Below are positions 1-11,510 of a stretch of DNA of 64,000 nucleotides, piece after piece (the first letter of the stretch is position 1; each line of letters starts with the position of its first letter). A program made the translations under genes and the position numbers. The DNA is taken from positions 3,906,001-3,970,000 of the forward strand of contig JAWZSP010000002.1 of NCBI GenBank assembly GCA_034401135.1, given 5' to 3'. This DNA comes from Volutella citrinella. Taxonomy: Eukaryota > Ascomycota > Sordariomycetes > Hypocreales > Nectriaceae. The notes beneath the pieces were generated by a model. It did no database searches, was not told where the DNA came from, and saw only the letters and a program-made list of their open reading frames with translations.

Positions 1-951
1 TCTCATTGGTACACTTGGTCTTGCGTGCCCTGCAGGGTTCGCACGCAGTTACAGCTCGCTTGCGGTGGTGTGTCATGCTCCGAAACTGTAGTCGTTTGTA
101 GCTGGAGCCACCGGTTGTGCCAGCTGCACCTGATGGCAGGCCTGATGGCGAAGATTCTGGGTCCATGGTGCGTTGATCAGCGCGCTGGGCGAGGTAGCGC
201 GTCAATCAGTTGTTTCAAGGAGCCCGGGGTCGATTGTCCCGAACTCGCCGGGGAGTACAGGACGAAAATTGTGGATGAAGGCGTCAGGTCGGATGTCAAG
301 ACAGAGTTCGGGGAATTGGCTTGGAGGTTTGTTGGTGGATGGGTCGGGAATGTGGGGGAGTGGGGACGAGCAGCCCGCGGAGTGTCGGAATTCCTTCTTT
401 GGCCTTAGCCTGCTGCATTTAGCGGCTCTGTAGGGGTTGTTGGCGGCTGGGGTAGCCTGGCCTAAATCCATTATACTGGGATGAACAAGGTGAGGGCCAT
501 CCCGTCTCCCCAGTCTTACCTCAGTCCTCATAATTTTCGCTGTACTTTATCCCGAGATACCCCTGTAGAAGCATCAGACTATGGGGTAATATGCACTCGT
601 GCAGTTGGAACCCCACACGAACTGGCCATGTTAGTGGAAACTCGGCCGTCAGGGCATGAGTCCCTGGAAGACCGAGCCGGACAACGCAGCAATTCTTGAC
701 ATCCTAGCCTACATGGAGATACAGTTTTGCTGCAAAATTAGAGATGAGTGCCGTGTGAGACATGTATGGATCTCTGAGTGTTCCAATGGAGAGACTGCCC
801 ATAGAACAGGATGAACAGCACGATTCTCCATTCATGGGCCGGATTTACTTCCCAAAACAATTTCATGGATTTGTTAACTACTAATACTAAAAGCTGGCAT
901 TCTATTTTCATTTCGCATATCACACACGCAGCCCGTAACCGAGACAATGGC
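1..951. other. Left-edge region, no firm gene
   Basis: No gene is supported here. A proline-rich minus-strand frame from the ATG at 471-469 down to 202 (about 90 codons) is open, but it has no recognisable domain and no supported upstream exon. It could be the last exon of an unseen gene or chance. The part next to 952 is probably the 3' flank of the rhamnosidase gene. Confidence 0.4.
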
Positions 952-3736
952 TCAGTAAGGAAGAAGCGGTGCAACGGGCCATGCATGCTCCTGTACAAAC
1001 GGCACAGAAAATGAATGAGTGCCCGAACCGACCTCGACCGGTGCCTTGTGCGAGCTGCTCGGGAAAATAATCTCAGCACGGGTGTTGGGAGGCACAACGG
1101 CCCGTATGGTCAGTGTTTGCTCCTCGCTGCCCTCCAGCTGCCACGACGTAGAGAGCACCCCGTATGGTGTATGAACGCTTGCCGCGACCTGCATGAGGCC
1201 ACCACCAATGACAGGGGCAATCCTTGCCCTTTTCCAGCCAGGAGCCGCGCACTGGAGACCCGCTAGCCGTTGATACATGAAATTGGCCACGGCGCCAAAG
1301 GCATAGTGGTTGAAGCTCGTCATCTCGCCCGGGTTGATGGAGCCATCGGGCAACATGCTGTCCCAGCGTTCCCAGGTCGTCGTCGCCCCCATGGTGACCG
1401 GGTAGAGCCACGAGGGGCACTGCTGGTTTGTAAGCATGGCGTAGGCGATCTGGGGATGCCCGGCCCGCACGAGGGCCTCGCAGATGAAGGGTGTGCCCGC
1501 GAAGCCGGTGCCAATCTTGAAGAAGTTGCGTCGGACGATGAATGCGAGGCGCTCAGAGGCCCGCGACTTCTTCTTGTCGCTGGAGATGAGGTTGAAGGCA
1601 ATGGCCAGAGCGTAGCCGGTCTGGGCGTCTGACATTAGGCGGCCGTTGGGCGAGACGTACTCGGAGTCAAACTCCTTCAGAGCGGCTAGATACTCTGTCT
1701 TGTACTTGCTGACATCGGGGGGTTTGCCGAGGATCTTGGCTGTCTCACTTACCAACTGGAGCGAACGGATGAGGTACGCGTTGGCCACGAGGACAGCGTC
1801 TGTGTTGGCCTTGTTTGGTTGATCAGGAGGGGCATCGGGGTCCAACCAGTCCTAGTCTCTTGTTAGCGAACCCTACAGACGTTTTCACCCAACTTACTCC
1901 CAGCTGAGGGTGCGAGTCGTCCCAGAGATGCGTATTGCCCTCGCGGTTTCTCGTAATCGATGCCAGCCAGTCAACCATGCCCTGGTAGTGGCTATCGAGA
2001 ATCTTTTCGTCTCCGGTGGCTTCATACAGAGCCCATGCGCCCCAGATGGCGGCAGGCTTGACTTGGCTGAAGAAGCGATCTCCATCCAGGACGTTGGGAA
2101 CAACCAAGGGCGGAACTCCCGCGTGTTTGCGCTGCTCTGCGTGCACGCCTTCGAGCCAGGCCTCCAGCATGCTCGTGCAATCATACAATAGCGTTGCCGT
2201 CGGCGCAAAGGCTGCCAAGTCTCCCGTCCATCCTAGTCGCTCATCTCGCTGGGGGCAATCTGTCGGGATTGACACAAAGTTGCCACGCATGCTCCAGACA
2301 ATATTCTCATGGAGCTGGTTCAGCAGCTTGTCCGAGCAGCTGAAATTTCCAGCTCGGCTCATGTCGGTATGCGTGACCACTGCCTCGATACTTTCGAGCA
2401 AATCCCCTCCGACGTCCTTCCACCCATCGATTTGCACGTACCGGAATCCATGGAAAGTGTAGCGCGGGTCCCACGACTCTCCCTCCGGGCTGCCTTTGAG
2501 CGTGTAGATGTCTACGTTGGCGGCGTTCCTCAGGGGTCTCACTCCAAGCTCGCCTTTCTCCAGGACTTCGGCATGCGAGAATTTGAGTTGCTGGCCTGCA
2601 CTTCCTCGAACGTGTTTCAGTCTTGTGAAGCCGACGAGGTTCTGGCCAAAGTCAAGCAAAGTCTCCCCAGAAGGCGTGTTGATTTTCTGCACCGGCTTGA
2701 TGACCTGGATTTTTCTGACAGCAGGGGCTTCTTGAGCAATCAACTGGACAGACTTCGGGAGTGAGCCTCTATCGGCAGCGTTTTCCCAAGAAGCAGATGA
2801 TCCATTGTTTTCCAATGGCAAAGACCACCCAGGAATCTCGAGCCTTGCGTCGTACTTTTCGCCATCGTAGATCTCCGCCAGAACCGTCGGTCCCTTAGTC
2901 ACTTTCCAGGACGAATCGGTCACGACCAGGTCGTATGTGCCGTCCGAATACGATATCTCAAGCTGAGCGAGCAGCGCCGGTCGACTGCCAAAATATCCCC
3001 GGACGCCTTCACCCCATCGCAGGCGTCCGCAGAACCAGCCCTCGCCAAGCCTGACCCCGATAGCATTCGCCTCACAAGTAGACGAAATGTACTCTAAGAC
3101 GTCGAACACTTGATACTCGAGCCGAGCATCGTAGGTAGTCCATCCAGGGGCCAGGAACTGATCGCCCACGACCTTACCGTTGATCTCTGCTTCGTAGATG
3201 CCTTGAGCGGTGATGTAGAGTCTTGCCCGGGAAATCTGCTTGGACTTGGGCACGGCAAAATCGGTCCGGAAGAGCTCCTCGGGCTGAGGCGCATCGCTGG
3301 GGTAAGTCCAGGGCGATGAGATCAGGTGTGCACGCCAGTCGTCTTCCTCAAGCAGACCAGCCTCGACGCTGATTGCATCCGACCACTCCGCTACCGTTTG
3401 AAGGCCATCACTCCCAGCACCTGCAGCCTGAACCCGGGCAAAGACTTGTTGGCGTGACTTGAGGGGAACACTTGGCCATGACACCAGCGTGCTTTGGGCA
3501 GACTCGACGGAGACAGATGCAAATGGCTGAGATGAAGGCGAGGGAACTGTGTCAAACAGTTCGATTGTGTACCGATGTTGCTGGAAGCCGTCTGGGGCAT
3601 TCTGGAACTTCCACGACAGTCGAGGGGCTACATGATGGGTGCCCAGAGTGTAGACTGAATTTGAATGCTCAAACCGCACATCGACGATCTTGAGGGGCTG
3701 CGAGTTCTCTGTGGGCTGAGAGGCGGAGGCCGACAT
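952..3736 (-). CDS. alpha-L-rhamnosidase, GH78 (intracellular)
   Basis: Predicted inverting glycosidase that removes terminal alpha-L-rhamnose from glycosides. Two exons are inferred: 3736-1898 and 1851-952, giving about 912 residues. The 46-bp intron has a GTAAGT donor, a GCTAAC branch site and a TAG acceptor, and it joins HPQLG to DWLDP, a conserved GH78 stretch. The N-terminal half holds the beta-sandwich domains. Around residue 510 is CPQRDERLGWTGD, the general-acid region of the (alpha/alpha)6 barrel. Further on are TTTWERWDS, with the catalytic Glu, and NHYAFG. The start MSASASQPTENSQ is hydrophilic with no signal peptide, so action in the cytosol is inferred. It lies downstream of, and in the same direction as, the GH3 gene. 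Family assignment is firm; the natural substrate is inferred. Confidence 0.93.
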
Positions 3737-4312
3737 GACGGGCTCAATGGTATCCCTGGCTGAGTTCTGATGGGGGTGAAGGAAGAGTCGAGAAACCCCC
3801 GGTCATCAAGCCAGCCGACATGTAGTCATCAGTTCCCTTGGGTCAGAGCCGGTGGAGAACAAGGAGCCATGAATGGCATCTCGGTGTCTGCTATCCCGAG
3901 AGTTCGGCATATCTCCAGTATGGGTCTCTAGTGGCATCAGCTCAGCCTGCCTTCATTCAAACCCCACCTGCCGGGCCCCGGGATGTGGAGGAGCAGAATT
4001 TCAAGCTATCACAATTATGGAGCTTAGCGGTCGAGTCCCCATGTCAAATCGTTCAGCTGGCTCGCGGCCTTGGCAGAACTCCAGACGGCGCAATGGTGGC
4101 AAGATTCCCCTGAGACATTTCTCTTAGCTAGGAATTAATTTTACTGTAGTAGAACTAGGTCAAAATATGCAACGTTTCCATAACCTTGACAATCATCGAT
4201 ATAAACCAAGTCGAAGAAGTTGCATGGGGTCGAGGCCAAGGAGCCAACATAGACCACTTGGGAACTTTGAGATGAAAAAGGTGTAAATCTATACGCAAAG
4301 AATCTATACAAT
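3737..4312. promoter_or_regulatory. Intergenic between GH3 and GH78 genes
   Basis: These 576 bp hold the 3' end of the beta-glucosidase gene and the promoter of the rhamnosidase gene. I see no coding frame and no copy of the TTCGGCCGAA dyad found in the GH3/transporter promoter. The boundary between terminator and promoter cannot be placed by eye. Confidence 0.5.
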
Positions 4313-7020
4313 CTAAGGCGCGAAAACTGCTTCCTCTGCTACAGTTACAGTCGTTTTTTTAACGACATCAGCCGCCGAATGACCAACCGAGACTTCATAA
4401 CTACCAGCACGCACAACCCAAGATCCTTGAGCTTCGTCAAAGAATGCCAGCTCTCGGATCGGGACCACAAGATTAACCTTTTCTCCCTGACCGGGCTCAA
4501 GGCCAATCTTCTCAAAAGCAACCAGATTCTTGACGGGGTGCAACGAGTCCTGCTCGGAGAAGCCAGCGTAGACCTGGACGAGGGTGCGGCCATAGACTTG
4601 CCCGACATTCTGTACGTGTACCGAGATTGATAATTCAGTCGGTCCAGCCTTTGACTCCAAGTCTGTGTAATCGAAATTGGTGTATGACAGGCCATGGCCA
4701 AAGGGAAAGTTGACCTTGTCTTGAGAAACCCGGTCAAAGTGACGATATCCCACAAAGACGCCCTCCTTGTACTCCAACACCGGCTCACCTGCTTCATCGT
4801 ATGTTCCCGGAAAGTTGCCAAACGCTGGAGCATCCTCAATCCGCCTCGGGAATGAAGTGGGTAGGCGGCCCTCTGGGTTCACGGCACCCGTGAGCACGTC
4901 GGCCATGGCGTTTCCGGCTTCTTGGCCGCCGAACCAGGCCTGGATGACGGCTGAGACACTTTTCAACCACGGCATCGCAATTGGCACGCCCGTAGAGTTG
5001 ACTACTATCACGTTGCGGTTGACCGATGCCGCGGCAGCCACGAGGGCATCCTGAGAGCCGTCCTTGGGCAGGTTGAAGGACAACTGGTCCTGTCCCTCCG
5101 TCTCCCACTGATACTCGTGGCCGGTGAAGACGATGGCATAGTCGGCCTCCGCAGCCGCCTTTATGGCGACTGCTTGGTGATCTGCATCGTGCTCGCTGCC
5201 GGGAGACATGCCCAGACGCAAACCAGGTCTGCCATACAGTATCTCGAGGCCGGGGACAAAGCCGGGAGGAGTAGTCCGTACTCGTAGACGATAGCACTTC
5301 CCGGCACGCAAGTCGTGATTGTGCTCGACATCCTTCTGCACACCGAAGAGGAACCCCATGGCATCGGTGGTGTAGTGTTCCTGGCTGGCCGCTAAATCGC
5401 CGTCGATATACAGCTGCGTGGGACCAACGCCCGACATTCCAAAGTAGTAGGGGCCCGTCTCCGTGGGAGTAAAGTCGCAGGTGAACTCTACAATGCTCGA
5501 AAACGTCTCAGGATGGAAAGGGGCCAAGGCCGTTGAGCACTCGCCGTGCTTTGTAGAAGTCGCTTCCTCGGAGTCCCCATCCATGGCGTAGGTGCACCGC
5601 GTCCAGCCGGGCTGACCGTCCAAGCCCACAACTGTGCCGCCGCCGCCCTCGTTTGTCAAGTCAGGCAAGAACCGGCTAGTATGAGCGCCCTTGGCAAAGC
5701 TCAGCTCAGTCACGTCCCCGAAAGCCATCTGCAGGGCGTCCCACGCCGTGACCTGGTAGTGAGCCTTCACGCCAGCGCTTCCGCCGCCGTGTCCGAGCCA
5801 CGTCTTTGCAAGGCCCAGCACGGCAATCTTCTTTCCCTGTACCTTTTCTCTCGTCAGGGGCAGGATGTTGTTCTCGTTCTTCAGCAGCACGGCGCCCCTT
5901 GCTGCTACCTCGCGGATCAGCCTCTGGTGCTCAGGCCGGTCGACAGATGTCTCAGGCTGCGGGGCTGTCTTGTTGAGCGCCCCAACTTTTTGCAGAAATT
6001 TGAGCACAGACAGAGCACGGCGATCGATGGCTTCTTCCAAGACTTGTCCCGACTTGATCAGATCCATTACCGCGGCTGTCGTCCGCAGTCTGGGCGGACC
6101 AGGCATCTCCACGTCCAGGCCGGCATCCAGTCCTTCAACGACCGAGTTTGTGCCTCCCCAATCGCTCATGACGAGTCCGTCCCACCCCCAGTCGCCTCGG
6201 AGGACTTGTTCCAACAGAAATTTGTTCGAATCGCAATGATTCCCGTTGAGCTTGTTGTACGCCGTCATGATGGCCCATGGACTGGCTTCCTTGACGGTAA
6301 TCTCAAAGGGGCGGAGGTAGATCTCTCGAAGTGCCCGTTCGCTAATGATGGTATCTACTCGCATCCGCTCCGTCTCCTGTTCGTTGGCGGCATAGTGCTT
6401 GAGCGCTGCGGCAATGCCGTTGGACTGCAGGCCTTGTACAATCTGAGAAGCGAGCTTCCCGGACAGCAGGGGCTAGAGCCGAAATTAGCAAGAGTTCCTT
6501 GTGCTGGGAGTTCTTGATGCTTACATCTTCAGAGAAACTTTCAAAGTTCCTCCCGCCCAACGGGTGTCTGTGGATGCATGTCGTCGGAGCCAGAAGACAA
6601 TGTGCTCCTTTGGTATGCGCTTCTTCCGCCAACGCTTCGCCGACCCTCCGTGCGAGGCCCTTGTCGAATGTTGCGCCGAGGCAGGAGGCGGCTGGGAAGC
6701 ATGCCGCGCGATTGATGCCGGTAAAGTCGAGTCCGCGAGCTCCGTTGGGGCCGTCCGTCAGCTGTTGTTGAGTTGGTTTTCATATTCCTCCTTTACGAAT
6801 CTTGTTCGCTCACCTTTGCCGACGGCACCTTGCCTGGGATAGAGGCCGTCTCCCAGAGGTTCTTCCCGGCTAATAGAGTGATCTGTGTCGCTTGTCAACT
6901 CCATGTTGGCTACTCACCGGTACATGAGGATCGTGCCATCCCCAAGTCAAGGAAGCAACTTACCTTTTCCTCCAATGATAGAGACTGGAGAATAGCCTTG
7001 ACGTCCGTAGTAGGCGCCAT
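4313..7020 (-). CDS. beta-glucosidase, GH3 with PA14 domain (intracellular)
   Basis: Predicted retaining beta-glucosidase acting on aryl glucosides or short beta-glucosides. Four exons are inferred: 7020-6964, 6882-6814, 6761-6525 and 6472-4313, about 840 residues, normal for fungal PA14-type GH3 enzymes. All junctions keep frame, with GTAAGT, GTGAGC and GTAAGC donors. The N-terminal barrel has LTDGPNGARG and LKHYAANEQE, and VMSDWGG carries the nucleophile Asp near residue 225. A PA14 insert follows (roughly residues 390-540, with TPTETGPYYFGM), then the GH3 C-terminal and fibronectin-III-like domains. The start MAPTTDVKAILQSLSLEEK has no signal peptide, which marks the intracellular clade. 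It is transcribed divergently from the MFS transporter, sharing a 725-bp promoter. Confidence 0.94.
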
Positions 7021-7266
7021 GACTGCGTTGAAAGTATGATGCAAAGCGGTGGCACGTCAAAGCTGAACTGAATGAATGCAGTGCTGGGCTTGACTGTCCA
7101 ACTTCAACCACATGTCATTGTCACCCACCACCTGTTGTTGGAACCCAAGCCAAAGGAGCACCCTGCCCTCTCATGGGCCGGGCTCTCCACCTTCATCTCC
7201 CCGACGGCGCAGTAGCATCATGCGAATCCCAAGTAGCGGACCCATCTTCTCAACCGGACTGAGGCA

Positions 7267-7282
7267 AGCTTCGGCCGAAGCT
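7267..7282. promoter_or_regulatory. 16-bp perfect palindrome AGCTTCGGCCGAAGCT
   Basis: The sequence is identical to its own reverse complement over 16 bp. CGG/CCG half-sites with no spacer are compatible with a dimeric Zn2Cys6 regulator. The regulator is unknown, and binding is inference. Confidence 0.45.
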
Positions 7283-7339
7283 CCCCGATTCGCAGAGTCA
7301 CCGCCTCCCCACACCATCATGAGAACGCCAAATATTTGA

Positions 7340-7355
7340 ACTCGGCCGAAGGTTG
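7340..7355. promoter_or_regulatory. Second CGGCCG dyad, AACTCGGCCGAAGGTT
   Basis: This imperfect 16-bp dyad (one base pair mismatched in the arms) shares the TCGGCCGAA core with the palindrome at 7267-7282, about 73 bp away centre to centre. The repeated core in one promoter supports a real operator pair, though this is unproven. Confidence 0.4.
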
Positions 7356-7411
7356 CCCATTGGCCAGAAGTGATTTCAGTCCCCGCATTCTCCGCACATG
7401 TCGCTTTTCTC

Positions 7412-7417
7412 CTGGGG
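7412..7417 (+). promoter_or_regulatory. CreA/Cre1-like site CTGGGG
   Basis: Matches the SYGGRG consensus of the fungal carbon catabolite repressor CreA/Cre1. Two more identical matches are at 7443-7448 and 7601-7606. Such hexamers are common by chance, but three on one strand in a sugar-use promoter are suggestive. Confidence 0.35.
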
Positions 7418-7442
7418 ACTCCAACCGTTCGAGGCCCCTGGT

Positions 7443-7448
7443 CTGGGG
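7443..7448 (+). promoter_or_regulatory. CreA/Cre1-like site CTGGGG
   Basis: Second SYGGRG match in the GH3/transporter promoter, 25 bp from the first. Paired CreA sites tend to be the functional arrangement. Confidence 0.35.
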
Positions 7449-7600
7449 CCCCGGCTTCACTCCTCGAGTCCTCGCGTCTTCGGGACAATCCTCCACATCG
7501 GCCCCGACCATTGCCAAGGCGCGCAGGTGTCGAGAGGCGCAGACAGGGTTCTCTAGCCCAACTTGCAGCAGTCAGATGCTCAAGAAGCCGGGGTATTGAC

Positions 7601-7606
7601 CTGGGG
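7601..7606 (+). promoter_or_regulatory. CreA/Cre1-like site CTGGGG
   Basis: Third SYGGRG match, about 140 bp upstream of the transporter start codon. Its function is inferred only from the consensus. Confidence 0.3.
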
Positions 7607-7745
7607 TAAAGTTTGCCGGGGCCTTGTGCATATAATCCTCCATCTAGAAGCCTCCGTTTGTTGTGCTTCATCACAACCAACGAAATTCAAACACGCAGAG
7701 ACTTCCTCGCCTTTGACAGCAATTGTCTTGTCTGTAGACCAAGAC

Positions 7746-9607
7746 ATGGAGTCCCGTCCATCTTCCCGCAACGAGACCAAGCCTGGCATCCAACAGGTCG
7801 AAGCCATCACGATGACGCACACGGAGCTTGAGGACGACCGATCTATCTGGCAGCTGCTCAAAGACCACCCTAGAATAATCCTCTTCACTCTGCTCGCCAA
7901 CTCGGGCGCCCTAGTATTCGGCTTCGATGTCCTGGTCCAAGGCGCCGTCACTGCCTTGCCCGCGTTTGTGTAAGCATTCCCCCTCGGATTGAAGTTTTTC
8001 TCTGGTTACTAACGTACCCTCTTGGGCAGCATGTTCTTCGGCTCGACATTCCAGGGCAACATGATCCTCCCCGCTCTCTGGCAGGGCCTTTGGCAAGCTC
8101 TGAATGCCATGGGCATCATGGTCGGAGCCTTTGGTAACGGTGGCCTGCAAGACATGTGGGGTCGTCGCATCATGTTCTTGGTTGGAGGCCTTATTGCTGC
8201 TATTGGTGAGTCCCTGACCGAACCATTCTCGCCATAGTGTCTTCAACGTTCTGATCAATGTTTTTTCTGCAGGTGCCGCCCTCGAATTCGTCTGTGGAGA
8301 CTTTGGCGACTTGGAAGCGAGACGCGGGGTCCTTTTGGCCGCCAAGTTCATCATCGGAGCTGGCCAGGGCATCCTCATGTCGACCTGCCAGACCTACGTC
8401 TCCGAGATTTCGCCCCCGCGGCTGCGAACGATGCTGCTCGGATTATATCCCTTCCTCATCGTAAGTCTCGTGAATCCAATCATCAACATACTCAAGGCAT
8501 CTCGTGCTGACTTCTCTGAAGTGCGTCGGCCAGATGATCGCCATATCCATCGTGTTCCGCGGCATCGGCGACATGACGGCAACAGCCTTCAAGATCCCCT
8601 TCGCCTCCCAGTGGGCTTTTTCCGCATACGCCGCCCTCGCCGCTGCCATCGTACCCGAGAGCCCCTCGTACCTGGTCACCAAGGGCAAGATGGACAAACT
8701 CGACGCATGCCTCAAGAGGCTGTACGGCGCAAAGGCAGACACGACCCAGATCAAGGACAGCCTCGTGGCGACGCTCGAGCACGAAAAGGCGGCCATGCAG
8801 GATACCACGGGCGTCAAGTACGCCGAGTGCTTCAAGGGGTCTGATCTCCGCCGCACCTGGATCGTCGCGCTGCTCAACACGCTGCAGCAGTTCATGGGCG
8901 TCACGCTCGTCGCAAACTCGACCTACTTCTTCATCATGGCCGGCATGAACCCCAGCAAGGCCCTGACGGTCAACCAGATTGGCGTGGGGCTGAGCATGGC
9001 TGGTACCCTCGTAGCCTGGCTAATCATGACCAAGCTCGGCCGCCGGGTTACCATCCTCGGCGGGTTCGTCATCGCCGGCGTCTTCTTCCTGGGCATGGGC
9101 ATTGCAGGTTTCTTCCAGACTAGCCCCCAGGCGCTAAAGTGAGTCTGCCTTGCACTCCAACGTGCATCCTTAATCGTAAAAAGTAGAGCACGTCACTGAC
9201 CGCACTTCTTCCCTAGCTTCATCGGAGTCTCACTTCTCCTCGCCGCCTTGACAAGTAACCTCAGCGTCGGCACCGCCTACCCCATCGCCGCTGCAGAGGT
9301 GCCTTCGGTGCGTCTGAGGGCCAAGACGCTCGGCTTGGGCTTCTTCGTCAACGCTTTCATGACTTGGGCCTTCTCCCTCTGCGTTCCGTACATGTTCAAC
9401 GCGGACCAGGGAAATCTGGGCGGCAAGATTGGATTTGTATTCCTGGGCACCTGCGTGATTGGCTTCGTGCTCTCCTTTTTCTACATCCCCGAGACCAAGG
9501 ACATTCCGTATGGGCACATTGACTATCTGTTCAGCATCAAGGCCAATGCGAGGAAGTTTGCTGTGCCTGTCGACGAGGTGGTTGCTGCAAAGGGTAACGA
9601 GGATTAG
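7746..9607 (+). CDS. MFS sugar transporter, MAL/alpha-glucoside-permease type
   Basis: Predicted 12-span proton symporter of the plasma membrane for sugars or small glycosides. Five exons are inferred: 7746-7969, 8030-8205, 8273-8460, 8522-9138 and 9217-9607, 531 residues, all junctions in frame. The hydrophilic N-terminus leads into span 1 (NSGALVFGFDVLVQGAV). Sugar-porter signatures follow: DMWGRRIMF, GAGQGILMSTCQTYVSEISP, PESPSYLV after span 6, KLGRR in the second half and PETK near the C-terminus. The ATG at 7746 is preferred because it directly precedes the usual charged leader. It is divergent from the intracellular beta-glucosidase and close to the intracellular rhamnosidase, so import of an intact rhamnosyl-glucoside is the natural guess. 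The substrate cannot be read from sequence. Confidence 0.92.
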
Positions 9608-10107
9608 TTTTCACAAGCCACCTGCATATTTACTGTATTGGATTTTATTGGACTTCTGATCAAAATACATTGACGATCTAGAGTAATATGTGACTACACC
9701 CCGCTGCGCCCTTGTGACTCAGTGTTGGAGGCCCTGCTTGGACGACATGCCATCCCAGAAGCAACTTTGAAAAGGCTGCCCGAGGCGGTCGGGGTAAATT
9801 TCAATGCCCATCTGACATTCGCATTGTCATTTCGGTTCTTTCAAAGCCTTTAAATGCCAAACACGTGGTGAATATGGACATTTCCTAGCGCGGCGTTGCC
9901 TGGGGAGGGCCTCCTCAAGGGGGCTGTGCCAATGCATCATGTGGATCCAATAGCGCTGCAGGCTGAGGACAAGAACGCCTTGGGCACGGCAATGCCTTTC
10001 TAGGACTATGTCGAGGAACGGCCCTGTAATTCCAATAAAGGGATGAGCTTGCATCCCAGGTAGGAACCCCGTCGGCCATGCCTGTCGTGTAACATCACAC
10101 CTCCACT
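9608..10107. other. Intergenic
   Basis: This 500-bp stretch is the 3' flank of the transporter and the promoter of the next plus-strand gene. No coding frame or RNA gene was seen. Confidence 0.5.
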
Positions 10108-11112
10108 ATGCTGTCCCGGCATCTGCGTCCGCCTGCGATGGCGATAGTGTCCCTGGTTCTGTGCTTCCTTGCCCAGGAAGCCATCTCAGCGACACTTCCC
10201 AGTGCTTTTGACATCTCACTAGCCAGCGAGGATCATCATCACCAGTCCTATTCACAACAGAAGCGCGACGCCGCTGGTACCAATTACTGGCAACTCGCCA
10301 AGTCGGCCGACGACATCGAAACCTTTCGACAACAACACAACCTTACACTCATCAGTTCGACGCCCCAAGATGCGGCCCGAACGCCTTCCTGGCCACAGGC
10401 CCTCTTCCAGTACATCTTCGTGCTGCCACCCGTCCCCAACACGTGGACCTTCAATCCCACCAAGATTGTCAGCGGCGACGAGACTCGCAGCCCAAGACCA
10501 CCTGGCTCTCGCACCGTCACGCCCTTCAATGCGCTCCAGGTGTTCCTATCCCCCGTATTCTTCGCCGTCTGGTGCCTAGCCCTCGGCGTCTCGCAGAGTG
10601 AAAATGAGAAGGCGGGCTGGACGTCGGTGCTGGGGTGGTCGACGTGGATCAACCTCTGCAACGTCCGCTTCGGGCCCTTTGCCATGATCCCGTTGGTGTT
10701 CCAGTGGGTCGCCTCGTTCGTCTCCATCATCCAGCGCTGGAAGGGATACTTGGGCACCGTGGCCTACCGCATCGATAGCCTCAACGGCTGCCTTCCTGCT
10801 GGTGGCGATGCCGGCGTCGCCTATTTGCAGCAGGGAGCGCGGAGTTACAGCTTCCGCGTCGTCCAGAGCGTCACTTTTCCGGTTGCGACCCTCCTCGCGC
10901 TGATGGTCTTCAAGTATCCGCATAGCTTCAACGTGACCATGGCCGTGCTCGTGCTTGGACAGGTCATCTTCACGGCCGTCGTGGCTGCTCAAGGCACGCC
11001 CATGGTGGTCTCTGGAAACTGCATGCTTGTGGAGCTGGACCCGAGCAAGGGGTTTCTGGACTCGAGCATAGGCATTGTTTGGAAGGTCTTTTCCTCTTTG
11101 ATGGGATTTTAG
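10108..11112 (+). CDS. Orphan secretory-pathway multi-span membrane protein
   Basis: A single-exon frame of 334 residues from a clean ATG. The first ~28 residues form a hydrophobic signal sequence ending near EAISA. A polar stretch follows with a His run and SYSQQKR at about residues 48-54, a possible Kex2 (KR) cleavage site. About five hydrophobic segments follow, including SPVFFAVWCLALGV, FGPFAMIPLVFQWVASFVSI, TFPVATLLALMVF and VTMAVLVLGQVIFTAVVAA. I recognise no family. The codon use and a stop-free reading support a real gene. Kex2 processing before membrane spans is unusual and may be coincidence. Nothing nearby indicates its role. Confidence 0.7.
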   Translation: MLSRHLRPPAMAIVSLVLCFLAQEAISATLPSAFDISLASEDHHHQSYSQQKRDAAGTNYWQLAKSADDIETFRQQHNLTLISSTPQDAARTPSWPQALFQYIFVLPPVPNTWTFNPTKIVSGDETRSPRPPGSRTVTPFNALQVFLSPVFFAVWCLALGVSQSENEKAGWTSVLGWSTWINLCNVRFGPFAMIPLVFQWVASFVSIIQRWKGYLGTVAYRIDSLNGCLPAGGDAGVAYLQQGARSYSFRVVQSVTFPVATLLALMVFKYPHSFNVTMAVLVLGQVIFTAVVAAQGTPMVVSGNCMLVELDPSKGFLDSSIGIVWKVFSSLMGF

Positions 11113-11510
11113 CGAGCATTTGACACCCTGGACACCTAATGACTGAACGATCTATCGCACTCCACTTCTCATAGACTTTGCATCCCCAAAAACACGGAAG
11201 CACCTGTTTAGAACCAACTAGATTGAACGCTACAACAGCGAAATAAATATCACACTAACACTCGACATCTGGCCTGCTTCTTCGAGTTCCAGATGATGCA
11301 CGTGCAGGCTGCAGGGGTGGCTGAGCATGGCCGCATATCGGGCCAACACCAGGTTTCAGTTGACGCCAACCCAACATCAGCCCGACAAAGTAGACGAGGC
11401 ATTCTTCAGGTATTTGGATTAAGAGATGTCATGCCCCGCCCCCAGCACGCGCGAATTATTCCAGAACGACAAGCCAGCTTGATATCACAACCAAAACATT
11501 CGCCATACAG
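11113..11510. other. Intergenic
   Basis: About 400 bp between two plus-strand genes. AATAAA occurs at 11241-11246, a possible polyadenylation signal of the membrane protein gene. Nothing else was recognised. Confidence 0.4.

Larger units (their letters stand above)
7021..7745. promoter_or_regulatory. Divergent promoter, GH3 and MFS transporter genes
   Basis: The start codons of the beta-glucosidase (minus) and sugar transporter (plus) face away from each other across 725 bp. The interval has two CGGCCG-centred dyads and three CTGGGG sites on the plus strand. Co-regulation of the two genes is inferred from this layout. Confidence 0.6.
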
